This document shows positions 1 through 11,062 of a stretch of 64,000 nucleotides of DNA, one piece after another. A program made the position numbers and the translations under genes. This DNA comes from Colletotrichum lupini (Eukaryota > Ascomycota > Sordariomycetes > Glomerellales > Glomerellaceae), in contig NC_064675.1 in assembly GCF_023278565.1 (NCBI RefSeq), forward strand, positions 186,001 to 250,000, written 5' to 3'. How positions within the stretch are numbered: position 1 is the first letter of the stretch; each line of letters starts with the position of its first letter. The notes beneath the pieces were generated by a model, which saw only the letters and a program-made list of their open reading frames with translations, was not told where the DNA came from and made no database searches.

Positions 1-273
1 AGGTAGGCACGTGGGAATTTTAAGCATCCAGTCGCCATTGGCATACACGGCGAGGTAGGTATTCTGCAGCCTTTAAGTCATCTAGAATGCATCGAAAGAA
101 TCAAAAGTTTTGTGGCCCCTGAAAGATTGTGTAGGGTTAGATCAACGCAATGTCTCTAGATACAATATATGCTCACGCTACATAAGCCTCTCTTCTCTTG
201 GGTAAATTGTAATAAGTAGTATTCTAAATTCAATCCCATTTAGCAGTAAGCTTCGCCACAAGAAATGAAATCC
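1..273. other. left flank, no gene seen
   Basis: This stretch has ordinary base composition, unlike the AT-rich DNA that follows. No convincing reading frame is visible. It ends in AATCC (269-273), the left copy of the target-site duplication of the retrotransposon, so it was once contiguous with the sequence that now resumes at 6711 downstream of the thioesterase gene. Confidence 0.7.
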
Positions 274-475
274 TGTCGGATTGGAAGTCCAATTCGACCG
301 CGGCATACAGCCGACTGCGCAGGGGCTAATTAGGGGCCCTATTTACAATTATCGTAGCCAGCCTAACCTACGGTTAGAACCTCCTTTTTATACCTACGCA
401 GATATTTATATAGTTTAATTAATCTCTTTATTAACTACGGTTCGAATTAACTACCCTATAATAGGGATACTAATA
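274..475 (+). repeat. left LTR of copia element
   Basis: 202-bp copy matching 6509-6710 base for base apart from transitions. Its outer end (about the first 45 bases) is less mutated than its inner end, the mirror image of the right LTR. Confidence 0.93.
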
Positions 476-3400
476 CTAATTAGTAATTAAATTCTATTAT
501 CGTAAATCGGTAAGGTATTTTACTATATAAAAAAGACGACTTCTTAATACTATATAGGATAAGAGATTCGTACTAATTAACCTTATAAAAGTAAATAAAA
601 AAAGAGGCGATTCTTAAATACTATATAGAATTAAGTAATCGTAGCCCTTTACTACTTATAAGAGGTCGATATTTATTATATTAAACTACGTTAATTAATA
701 CAACTGCTTAAGTAACTAGCTTTTTACTATCGCCCCGAGTAGCTTTTTTACTAAACGACTTTTCTATAGCCGGCCCGTAATTAAAAATCAACTAGCAAAA
801 ATCCTAAGACTAATTACTACATTTTTTTATAATAACACAAACGTTTACCGCTACTATTATTAAAAAGAACTACTAAAACTTACCTTTTTATATTAAATAA
901 AGAAGAGGATCTTAGTAAGTATAATAGCTAGCGATTTAAAAAGGTAATAGTAATCGCTAGAAATAGTAAAAATAAAAGTAGTAGTAAAACGGCGAGAGGA
1001 AGCGGGAATTTCCTAAACCCTAATAAATTCGTTGGGTAGTAAAAGCACGGATTTACTATAACTAGCGCGTAAATTAAATATATCCTCGTTAAAATTAAAT
1101 ATACTAGCGACTACTAATACGGGTATAAGCTAGAGCACGACCCTTAACGAGTTAGGGTAAAAAAAAAGAGGACAAAACCCGATCCTAAATAAAATCCTAA
1201 TCCTTTATAAGTAAGTAAATATTAACCCGGATTATTAGGAAACGTAAATATATAAAATTGCGGATTAGCCTAATAGTAAGTAAATTAACGTAGTATTAAT
1301 TTATTTAACTAAGGTTTATAAAAAAAAGGGGCTATAGGGGCAACCCCTATTTTACGAGATTATAAATAACCTTAGCTACTAGCTAAACGAATAGTTTGCG
1401 AGCGTAAGCCTAGGAATTATAAAAGTAGTTAATAAATTCCTCTACGAGCGAGGGGTATTACTAACGTAATTATAATCGCAAAAGCTATATAAAATACTAA
1501 TAATAATAATTATAAAAAAGGAATTCGTACTATAGAACTAAGTATAAGTTAATAAAGCATATAATCGCTTTAACGAATTTAAAAAAAAAGTAAACGACCC
1601 AGATTTCCTCCCTATAATTACTAATAGAAATTTATTATTATAAAAAGATATACCGGGGTAAAATATAGTACTAGAAGTACGATAATCGATAATTCCGCCT
1701 ATTTTAATCTATAACTCGTTACCGCTATTAATATAAAATTCGGCGCCGATTAGCTAATAAAAAAAGAGGTAAACGACCCGAAGTTACTAATAGTATATAG
1801 CAACGTAGGGATCGTATATAAATATTAAAAATCTAATAGTAAATACGAGGTAATTCACAAACCTTAAAAAGATCTTCCTAAAAAAGAAATTATACTCTAG
1901 GGGGAAGTATAAGGTCTTATAAGAAACCCTAACGATATTTTATAATTATTATAAAAAAGTTAAAATTAAGGAACACTAGTACTATTTAGTAATTAATATT
2001 ATACTCATAAGCAAAGCCTTTAATTACTATTACGAAGTAGTACGTAATCTCGATCGAAACGACTTTTTTAATATAATTAATATAATCCGAAGCCGCTTTA
2101 AGACTTATAATAAGAACCTAGAGCTTCTATTTAAACTACGAGCGATTTCTTTTATATTTATAACTAGGATAATAAAGGGTAAATTATAAGTAAAGATCCT
2201 TAAAGAGCTTATTAATTGAATTAATAAGCTAGTAAAAACCTAGCTAAATAAGAGGATAAACGAGCGAAAAGTCGGATATTTTTATACCGCAGTTTAGCAT
2301 ATATTAAAAATAAAAATAACCCTATACTAAGTACTTAAAGACTACGAGACGCTTTACTTAAGGCTAAGATCTAGTTTTAATATTAAAGTAAAAATGCCGC
2401 GCTAAACCTATTTTTAAGCGTACGACGGCCCTTATTAATAATATTAAGTTAATTAAACGTATAATAAAAAAAGAAAAGAGGCTAGATACGATAATCGTTA
2501 GTAAAAAGGCCTAGATTTATTAAATAAGTAGAGATTTAACTTATAAATAGGGTAATAAAAAAAGTAATATTATATTTATAAAAAAGATAGATATTAGTTA
2601 AGTAACTACTTTAAGGAAGAGCGTACTAAATTATACGAATAGTATAAAAAGTTAAGGGTAGTAAATAGTAAAACTAACCCTCGTTAGTTTAACTAATTCC
2701 TCGTTATATATAAGGGTAAATCCGGGGGTATAAAACTTAGTAACGGTAGTTAAAGTAGCGGCCTAAAGTATATACCCCCTATAGGAAATTTAAAAAATAA
2801 GGAAGATCTTACCCCTTATACTAACGAATTAAATTACGACGAAATTAATAATATTAACTACTCTTTTTTTGCCCCGTTAGTCTCTAGAGGATATATAAGA
2901 CTAAACGAATAAAAAGTAGTAGAAGCTTTTAATAAGTAGGCTTTTATCTATAAATAGTAAAAAAAGGTCCCTTAAATAACGGATATAAAGGTAGCTAAAA
3001 GGGCAAATTTAATAAGGCCGAAGCCTATTTTCTTAATAATTAAAAAGAAGACGCTCTCTTTATCAATATCTAAAGAAAAAGAATATAGTACTAAGTATAT
3101 TTAGGGGTAGCTAGAGGGGTCCTTTTTATACTACTTAGATCCTTTAAATACTAAGCTCGTATAAGTATTTTACGCGAGCAAAAGGTATAGCTTAGATAAT
3201 TTCTATAAGATTATCCTAAATACTAAGGTATTATAATAGTTAATTAAAAAAAAAGGGTAATTCTAAGTACTATAAAAGATTGTATTAGTAACGCTTAATA
3301 TATTAACGGCGGGTATTATAAGGATTAGTTTTAGTTTAGATAAGGAAATCGTTACCCTAAGTATAATAAAAATAGAGACGTACTTCGGAATAATAGCTTT

Positions 3401-6400
3401 CTATATTTTACTTATTAATACCCTATTTCTCCTATATCTAAAAGATATAAATCGACTAAGTATTATATTTAATAATACGAGGAATAGAATCTCTAGTAAT
3501 AAGTACTTTAAAATAGTTGAACGACGATAGGGGTATGCGTTTATAAAGCTTATTAATAATATAAAGTTAATTAATTACTTAACGAAAAGTGAGCTTAGAA
3601 AACTATACCGGAGATTTGGGTACCCGTTAATTACGAAGCTATATAACTTCCTAAAGTAATTAAGTAATAATAATATTAAAATAGGGGCGCTAGAGTAGTT
3701 AACGAAAGTGTACTACTAATATTAAATAAATACGTAGAGCCCACGTAGATTTAAGTTTAAATTACGTAATAAGCTTAACTTTAACTAGGAAATCGTCGTT
3801 AATATTTTCTATTTAAATAGTTAGCTAGTACTATATATAATTAACGTAACTATATCCTTCTAAATAGGGTAATTCCTCTAAGATTTATAAATAAAAATAG
3901 TATGGGTAGCCTTATAAAAAAGCTAGATCGATATATACTAAGGACCGCTAAATGGTATTAAAACCGACGCTAGTACTAGCTTTAAGTTAGTAAAATTTAA
4001 GGATAATACGACGGCCTACGGTATATAGCTAAAAGTCGTACTTATTAAAGCGCACTATAGTATTAGAAAAGTAAAGAGAGCATACTAGTAATTAAAAAGG
4101 GCGTTTAGAATTATTAAAAAGGAAAATCCGGATTTTATTAATAACGAATATATTTAGATAGTACTTAAATACTATAACGATACTATAGGGCCTAATAGAC
4201 TTATACTAACGCTATTAGTATTTAGAGTATATTTAAAAATAACCTTAGCCTCGCTACTATTACTAAGTATAAGCTAACGAGCCTAAGTAATTAAAAAAGT
4301 AATATAGGCACTGCGCGAGGTAAGTATAAAAAAGTAAGTTAATAAGGTAATTACTACGCACAATAGGCCTAATATGGGAAATAATCTAAATATGCTATTA
4401 AATTCGGATATATGAGTATAGTACGAAATTACTTAATAGTAGGCTAGGCTATATAAGTTAATTTTTATTAACGAGCGCTCTTATATAATCGCGAGAAATC
4501 GTAACTAGCTATTTAAAATATTAATTATAGTAATTAAACCGTACTATATAAATCCTAACGAGGTAATTTCTAACTTATAAAAAGAAAAAGAGCTAGGGGA
4601 AACTATATAACTTATAGTAGAGGTATAGGAAATTATCCTTAATAAAATCGTCGTAATAGTACTAATAGATAACGAGGAAGAGGAAATTACTAAAAGGGCA
4701 CTAATACTACCGGTAAGACGTTATAAAAGACTACGATAGTAAGCCCTAACGTAGTAATTTATTATTAGTGACGAGGTAATTAACACTTTTTATATAGTAA
4801 AAGAGAAAGCCGATTTTAAGCTAGTAGTTAAACTATATAAGGAAGGCGTAATTATAACTACTAAAAAGCCGTATAAGGGATTAGATCTTAATAAAGTAAA
4901 TACTCTTCGTAATTAAGGGGTCTATCGATTTATCCTATATAACCCCGAAAAATATATAAACCTCTATATATTTAAATTATAAATAGTTCGTAAGATTAAA
5001 GGGAAAGGAATACCCTAGCCGTACGAAAAGTCTAAATACATAATTTAGAAATATAATAACGTCAAAAAAGCGACGCTACTTATATAATTACTTATTATAT
5101 AGCGCTATAGCTAATAATTAATAATAGTATTAATAGTATTATTATAGAAAAAGGGATACGAGATTTAGAGCCGTAATATTACTTAGGCCTATACCTAATC
5201 GGCCACAGGGCTTATAAGGAAAATCCTAGCCCATTTACTAAAAGAAATAGCTAGTAAGTACCTAAAAAGCACGATTATTAAAGTACTTAAGCTACTATAT
5301 AGGCTCGTAAAATCGGGCACCTATTAGTAAGCTACCTACTACGATTTTCATATTAATTAATTATTAATAATTACCTTTACGTACGACCCGTACTTATTAA
5401 TTACGGAGTACGAAGGTAACTAATTTAGGATTATTAAAATATAAACCGATAATATATTAGGCCTATTTAATATTAACTTTATAAAAAAGGAGGATAAGGA
5501 GCTCTAAAAAGCGGGCTTCGTAGTAAAGCTAAAAGAGGTCCTTATAATAAATACCCCCCTAGTATTTAATAGCGGGATTTTTATAATTAAAAGGGAAACT
5601 ATCGTTTTTTAATAAAAGGGGTAGGGTAAGAAAATTAACCTCGTTAATCCGAACGTAACTAACGTTAAGAAGTAATATAAAACTAAGCTCGCGCGAGGGG
5701 TATATATTATAAGTATTTATTAATTTAAAACAACTTTTAATTATATTAAGGTAGCGTAAGCTATAAATCTAACTAAATAAAACGTCGAGGTACTTAATAA
5801 GTAGCTTAAGTAGTAGTAAACGAATCTCGATCGAGGTCTCGTTTACTACCTAATCGACCTTATAACTAATAAGCTCTACGTCTTTATTAATAAGTTATTT
5901 ACGAATAATAATAACCTTATTTCGTAATTAGGGTATATTATTATCTTAACTAACGAGAGTATAAGCGAGAGCGAATTTACTATATATAGTAATATAATTT
6001 ATTACTTATTAACTAAAAATAAGCGGGTAATAAGAAGTATATTAGCGTTAGAGGTATATAGTATAATTAACGGTATTAACTTCTCCTATGCAATTTTAAT
6101 AACGCTAAAGAAAATTACTAATCGAATTAGCCTTTTACCTATTCTAATAGTTATTTATACTAATTCCTACTCGCTATATAAATACCTTATTAAATTAAGA
6201 ACGACGAAAAAAAAGAGGCTTATAATTAATATTATAACCCTTAAGTAATTATATAAAAGGCATAAGATACTTAAGATCTATTAAATTAATAATAAAAATA
6301 ACCTCGTAAACGCTTTTATAAAAGTAGTACTAAATAAGGGATTAAAGTAATTCGTAAGTAGTAAAAAAGTCATTATATAAATAAAAAAATAAGTTATATA

Positions 6401-6508
6401 AAAAGAGAAGAAAAAAGGGGGAAAAGGAGACGACTTAATAAACGGGCCCGAGGTCGAATTATACCTCTAACCGTAGTAGTTAAATTAATAAAAAAAAGAG
6501 AAAGTTAA
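476..6508 (+). pseudogene. degenerate copia gag-pol
   Basis: The internal region has no open frame of meaningful length. Fragments that still translate to copia domains are, in order: the pre-integrase zinc region (about 3590-3660), integrase with the PRRFKFKL-type segment (from about 3740), RT (about 4840-5760) and RNase H (about 5930-6360). The first 2.5-3 kb should be gag and protease but is too mutated for me to assign motifs. Most of the damage is C-to-T or G-to-A. Confidence 0.85.
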
Positions 6509-6710
6509 TATTAAATTAAAAATCTAATTTAACTACGGCATATAGCTAACTGCGCAGGGGCTAATTAGGGGCCCTATTTATAATTATCGTAGCTAGCCTA
6601 ACTTATAGTTAGAACCTCCTTTTTATACCTACGCAGATATTTATATAGTTTAATTAATCTCTTCGTCAACTACGGTTCGAACTAACTACCCTGTAATAGG
6701 GATACCAACA
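6509..6710 (+). repeat. right LTR of copia element
   Basis: 202-bp partner of 274-475, ending CCAACA followed by the AATCC duplication. Here the outer (3') end keeps C and G bases that are T and A in the left copy, while the inner end is strongly mutated. Confidence 0.93.
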
Positions 6711-6766
6711 AATCCATCAAACTCCGCACTCCTGTATCGTCTAACATGCTAAAGCCTTGGAAGCCT

Positions 6767-7780
6767 TTAGAGAGCGGCTTGAATGTCCTTCTTCAGAGGC
6801 CGCATAATAGATTGCTGATTCATGGTGGCGACCATGTTTCCTTGTTGATCCCAAAGTCGGGCTTCAGTGTAAGTTCGGCCGTCGTTGCCAGTGATAGTCT
6901 TCATCTCTCTAAGGTGCCAGTTGTCCAGGTTGATTTCTCCAGTGAAGAACCTCAACGCAAAGTCTAGTGAGGAGCAAGGGCCGGCGTCATCCAGGAACTT
7001 GCTGCTGTGGGTCAGGGGGATGAAGGACAGAGCTGCGTCCAGAATGAACCCCAGTGCAGAGAATCGATCTTGGAGTCGCTCCAGGGAATGGCGGCAGCGG
7101 AACCAATCAGCTGATGTCTTGGATGTCAAGTCGAGACTTTCCTGGGGCGTCTTGACGGTCTTGGCCATGCCGTAGAGGTTGTTCGGTGCAACTGTCTCCG
7201 GACAGCCGCGGGTCTCAAAGAAGCGGTTGTTGAAACCAAAGGTAGCCAGGTACAGATTCCCCAGCTTTTCTGTCACGACGCCCCTCCGCACCTTATCTTC
7301 AGTGGCCTCCTGCGTTGTAAGACACTTCTCAGGCGGTGAGTAGCTCATTGATGGCGGCGCAGAGTACACGAGAAGAGAAGCCTCTTCTTTCACTTGGAAA
7401 TCGGCTAGCATGATCATGCAGAGCCTGGATTTGCCATCGTCCTGGTCTTGGCTGATCTCGACCAATCTCGTAGCGAATGTTCTCGTATCGCGGACTCGTC
7501 GGACGGCACATTTGAGCTTGCGGTCTGTCAACGCCGGGCCTAGGTAGTTGCCCGTCGCCGAATAGAGCAGGTACTTGGGCGATACAGTGCTGCATGCCGC
7601 TTGAACGCCGATACTGATGGTACAACCCCCGTAGGCAATATTTGCCTTGTTTCCCATGCGGGCGGGATCGACGCGACTGGTGAAATGGTCTGATCCCAGG
7701 TCGTCTACCGCAACTTGCTCCTGCATTGTGCTGGCCATAGAACCGTGTGACATGTTGAGTAATTCGGCCTGAGCTGTCAT
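6767..7780 (-). CDS. acyl-CoA thioesterase, TesB-like double hotdog
   Basis: A 337-residue protein read from the ATG at 7780; a downstream ATG at 7753 is also possible, and the frame is open but without ATG up to about 7867. The N-terminal half carries GNKANIAYGGC followed by a hotdog strand region (NYLGPALTDRKLKCAVRRVRDTR in two parts). The C-terminal half repeats the fold with SLDFALRFF and a final strand ending near SIMRPLKK. This two-hotdog layout is that of acyl-CoA thioesterase II, which hydrolyses acyl-CoA to free acid and CoA, often in peroxisomes. No clear SKL-type signal is present; the protein ends QAAL. A copia element lies 56 bp beyond the stop codon. An unseen short upstream exon cannot be excluded. 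Confidence 0.85.
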   Translation of the reverse strand: MTAQAELLNMSHGSMASTMQEQVAVDDLGSDHFTSRVDPARMGNKANIAYGGCTISIGVQAACSTVSPKYLLYSATGNYLGPALTDRKLKCAVRRVRDTRTFATRLVEISQDQDDGKSRLCMIMLADFQVKEEASLLVYSAPPSMSYSPPEKCLTTQEATEDKVRRGVVTEKLGNLYLATFGFNNRFFETRGCPETVAPNNLYGMAKTVKTPQESLDLTSKTSADWFRCRHSLERLQDRFSALGFILDAALSFIPLTHSSKFLDDAGPCSSLDFALRFFTGEINLDNWHLREMKTITGNDGRTYTEARLWDQQGNMVATMNQQSIMRPLKKDIQAAL

Positions 7781-9545
7781 AAGGTATGGTAGATCCTTGC
7801 TGTGGTTCACACAAAGTTCGGACGGAAATACGACGCTGGTTTTGTTGATAAGACGTTCAGTAATCAAGCGATGTCGGCTCTGAGTTTATGTCCTTTCGTT
7901 GTCTAGATCGTTGCCGCCTAGTCGCGTTGGCGCGCCGCCTCGGCGCCTCCAACGGGTTGGAGAATTGGGGGGCCGCTCACAACCGAGGTTGGCGTTTGAG
8001 GAATGTGAAGGTGGGGCAGGCCGGCCATGCTTGCGCTAACAGGTGAATTAGCAGTCATTGCCATGTTGCCTTTATGAACATGGATTCCAGAAGAGTTGAT
8101 ACAATCAGCACATAATATGCATGTAGGCTGTCAAGATTCGAACCCTTGTTGTCTCTTTTGTGAATATACTTACTTCCCCTGGAGACCCTGTCCTCATGCC
8201 AATACAATAATTGAACTCACCACCTAGAACCTTGGAGCTTGGTGCTACACGTGTTGGTCTCCAAACTGATTTCCGATTTGGTTTTGGTTGGTCCTAGGAA
8301 GGTTTGTGATGCAATTGCATGGGCCGGGAGCTTGTCTACACCTCGGCTGTAAGTGGGGCCGAGGAGGTTGTGTCCGTGACCTCGGACTTTGAATTACCTT
8401 CAACATTTTGTGGCTGGATTTTTGTTATTTGATATGTCTAATTGCATGTACTATATTTTCCTTGGAAGCCTGACGTCGATCTTTTGCGCCTGTAAAGCCG
8501 GGAAAAAAGGGCCACATACGATCAATCCGCGACCATTCATTTTGTGTGGTGCAACCTCAGTTGGGGCACCTATTGTTGCTAGTGACAAGAATGAGGATGA
8601 GAGGGTATAAAAGCTTACGGTTCTCGTGTATTATATTCGGGGGTAACGAGCATTACCTATCGTGATAGATTTCAGTTCTCCAGATAGCATGTTCCTGTCG
8701 CAGCGCTACACTTGGCGCTGCCCAATGTGACTGTATCGTACTGCAATGCGAGAGCTCGACTCTTCGGGCATATGTGTATGACCCATCATTGGGTCTTTCT
8801 TTTCCAGGAACAAGCCACATTATACTATCGATGTCTTCCACCTGATCCTTCGCTCTGCGATAACCTCGTCTATAACCTCGTCTGAGGGTTAGAAGCCATA
8901 GCTTGTTTCCGTCGAACGAAGGCACGTAGACCCATGGCAAGAGCACCCTCTTAGTATATATCAATGGCATCTTTTCTTCTTCACAGGCACCAACGACATG
9001 ACCAATATCTTGGGACGGAAGTGCACCAGGTGATCAGCCGTCAGGTTGTGTAAAGACCCCGGCCTAAAACACGTCGGAATAGTGTGAGCTATGAGAGTCT
9101 ACTGAGAGAAAGCATTATTTGTGTGCAGCAAACTCCGAAACACTGTCAATTACTCTAGAGCAGAGTTGTTTTCAATTCTAAGGAATCAACAGACGTAACT
9201 ACAGTTTGTACACCCGTCCGAATGCTAGGGGTTAAAGTGTAGAGTCAGGAACTTATGAGGTCTTTAATTCTAGAATAAATTGTTTATTCAAGCTCTTTGA
9301 AAGGCAGAGAACGCAAGCTTTCTACAAAATTTTGATCTCGTTCCTTGATTTAAGTGTGATTGCGTGGCAGCCGGCCTGCGAAACAACGTCACGCTTCGAG
9401 TTGAAACTTATAAATGTAACCGGACATCAAATCAAGTTTAGTAGTTCTGGTGCATTTATGTAATGTTCTCAGCCGTGGGTATCTCGTATTTTAGTCATTG
9501 CAGACTTTGTGTAACTATTAATTATTTACAGGGTGGTTTCATAAT
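7781..9545. other. intergenic region, no supported gene
   Basis: About 1.8 kb between the thioesterase start and the permease stop. The longest frames are a 73-codon plus-strand frame (8389-8610) and a 105-codon minus-strand frame (8653-8970), neither with recognisable domains or splice support. It presumably holds the thioesterase promoter. Confidence 0.5.
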
Positions 9546-11062
9546 CTAAGACGAACGGCAGGCAAAGGGCTTGTGAGCGCTTCCAGAGCTTGTCTCGTCG
9601 ATCTTTTTGGTGTTAGTACATTGGACGTACGGTACAGTGAAGTTGTTGAACTTACAATATCAACGATAGTTGAGTAGGTGCCGGCAACCAATGTGACAGC
9701 TCCGACGATGAACGCCAAGATGCTGCCGAGACTGATGAGGATGTTCTCGCGCGCGAACCACTTGCCCTTGCAGAGAAGGGTGAACCACATGATGGCAGGA
9801 ATGTAAAAGGAGAATCCGGAAACAAACAGCGCCGAAGCCAACGAGAGCAGGTCGGAGAAGATGGGAATAGCCTCAGCAATCACCCACGCAATAATGGTGA
9901 ACACGACAACAAGGATGATCCAGCTGGCCCAACCCATGGGAGTGTTAATGTACTTCAAGTGAGAGTTCTTATACATGCGGCCGTGAATGTATCGCAGGGC
10001 GACAGTCGAGTTAATAGAACCGGAGATGAAAATGACTGGAATAGCGACTCCAAAGGCGATCTTCGAGATAAGAGGCCCGGCAGAGAGGAGGGCAGGGGAT
10101 TGAACCGAAGGACCAATGAAGGCGTAGCAAAGAGCGCCAGTAAGGGTATAAATGGCGATCTGAATGAAGCCAGAGGCCCAGATAGACTTCATGTAGTCGG
10201 TAGGCGTATGCATCTCGTCCATGAAAGAGAATTGACCGATGGCGAAACTGAAGGCGAAAATGATGTTGCTCACGGCAACAAAGGCCTCAGAGAAGGTCAC
10301 ACCCTCCCTGGGCCAAGCAGACCACTCGATGCCGGAAAGGCCGCCGGGGCCGCTGTTGGCCTGAATGCCGGTGGCGATGACTGTGATTCCGATGGCAGCC
10401 AGAATGGAGACGAAGTCGATGTAACCGAGGATAGCGACCTCGGTGAATGAGGGCGGGATAGCAAGAATCAGGAGAATGATGGCTGACACGGCCGAGAAGA
10501 CGATGGAGCAGACGTGACCGCCGTTGATATCGACGAGTGCAATGCTGCCAGTCAAGGCGTGAGAACCAACAACCATGACGAGTTCAAGGACAAGCGCAGC
10601 TCCGAAGATCTCGTATCCGATGCGTCCGTAGCGACCAAAGAGAAGTCTTCCGGCTTCCGCGTAGTTGGCGACGTGCGGGTGGGCCAGCTTGACCTGGCCA
10701 ACGATGTAGCTGGTGAAAATCGAGAGCATGCCAATGGTAATGGTAAGGAAAACGCCGGGGAACATTCCGAGGGTGTGGTAGGCGGAAGGCAAGCTGAGAG
10801 CACCAAGGGCCACGGCCTCGACAATGGTGACGATTGCCAAGCGCTTCCAGCCCAGACGGTGGAAGTGAGCGCTACCCTGGGCAGCGATCTGCTTGAGGCG
10901 ATCGTTGTTCATCTCGTCGCTCGTCTCGCCGAGCATGGTGTTGTCGTTCATCTCGGGCCAAGGGTTAGGGGGCTGAACCATCTCGACATCAGGTCCGTCC
11001 TCCTTGTGCTTGGGGGACTTGTTGTTGCCGTGGTCGGCCGTGTGGGAGATGGCGTCCGTCAT
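9546..11062 (-). CDS. neutral amino acid permease, Aa_trans/AAAP family (MTR-like)
   Basis: Two exons: 9656-11062 and 9546-9602, separated by a 53-nt intron (9603-9655) with donor GTAAGT, branch TACTAAC and acceptor AAG, giving 487 residues. Reading on without splicing yields an unrelated tail; splicing gives IDETSSGSAHKPFACRSS, which resembles the C-termini of fungal MTR permeases. About 70 hydrophilic N-terminal residues precede the first membrane segment (LAIVTIVEAVALGALSLPSA), and roughly 11 hydrophobic segments follow, with the family-typical IGQFSFMDEM and FISGSINSTVALRYIHGRM regions. It should be a plasma membrane symporter for neutral or aromatic amino acids. Substrate cannot be read from sequence. 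Confidence 0.9.

Larger units (their letters stand above)
274..6710 (+). mobile_element. RIP-mutated Ty1/copia LTR retrotransposon
   Basis: A 6437-bp element bounded by two 202-bp direct repeats beginning TG (TA in the mutated copy) and ending CA, flanked by the 5-bp duplication AATCC (269-273 and 6711-6715). The interior is extremely AT-rich, with CpA and TpG nearly missing and stop codons everywhere, as expected after RIP. Conceptual translation on the plus strand still shows copia order: a GAG-pre-integrase motif of the form LYRRFGYP near 3600, integrase at about 3740-4330, reverse transcriptase at about 4840-5760, and an RNase H region with an SLYKYLIKL-like motif near 6170-6200. Integrase preceding RT identifies copia rather than gypsy. 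It is dead as an autonomous element. Confidence 0.93.

Noticed and set aside
8130..8160. tRNA-like GGTTCGAATC (minus strand)
   Set aside because: No 5-bp T-stem around a 7-base loop and no cloverleaf can be formed with the neighbouring sequence.
8653..8970. 105-codon minus-strand frame between the thioesterase and the permease
   Set aside because: No family resemblance and no supporting context; repeated RRGYRRGYRR reflects a short local duplication.
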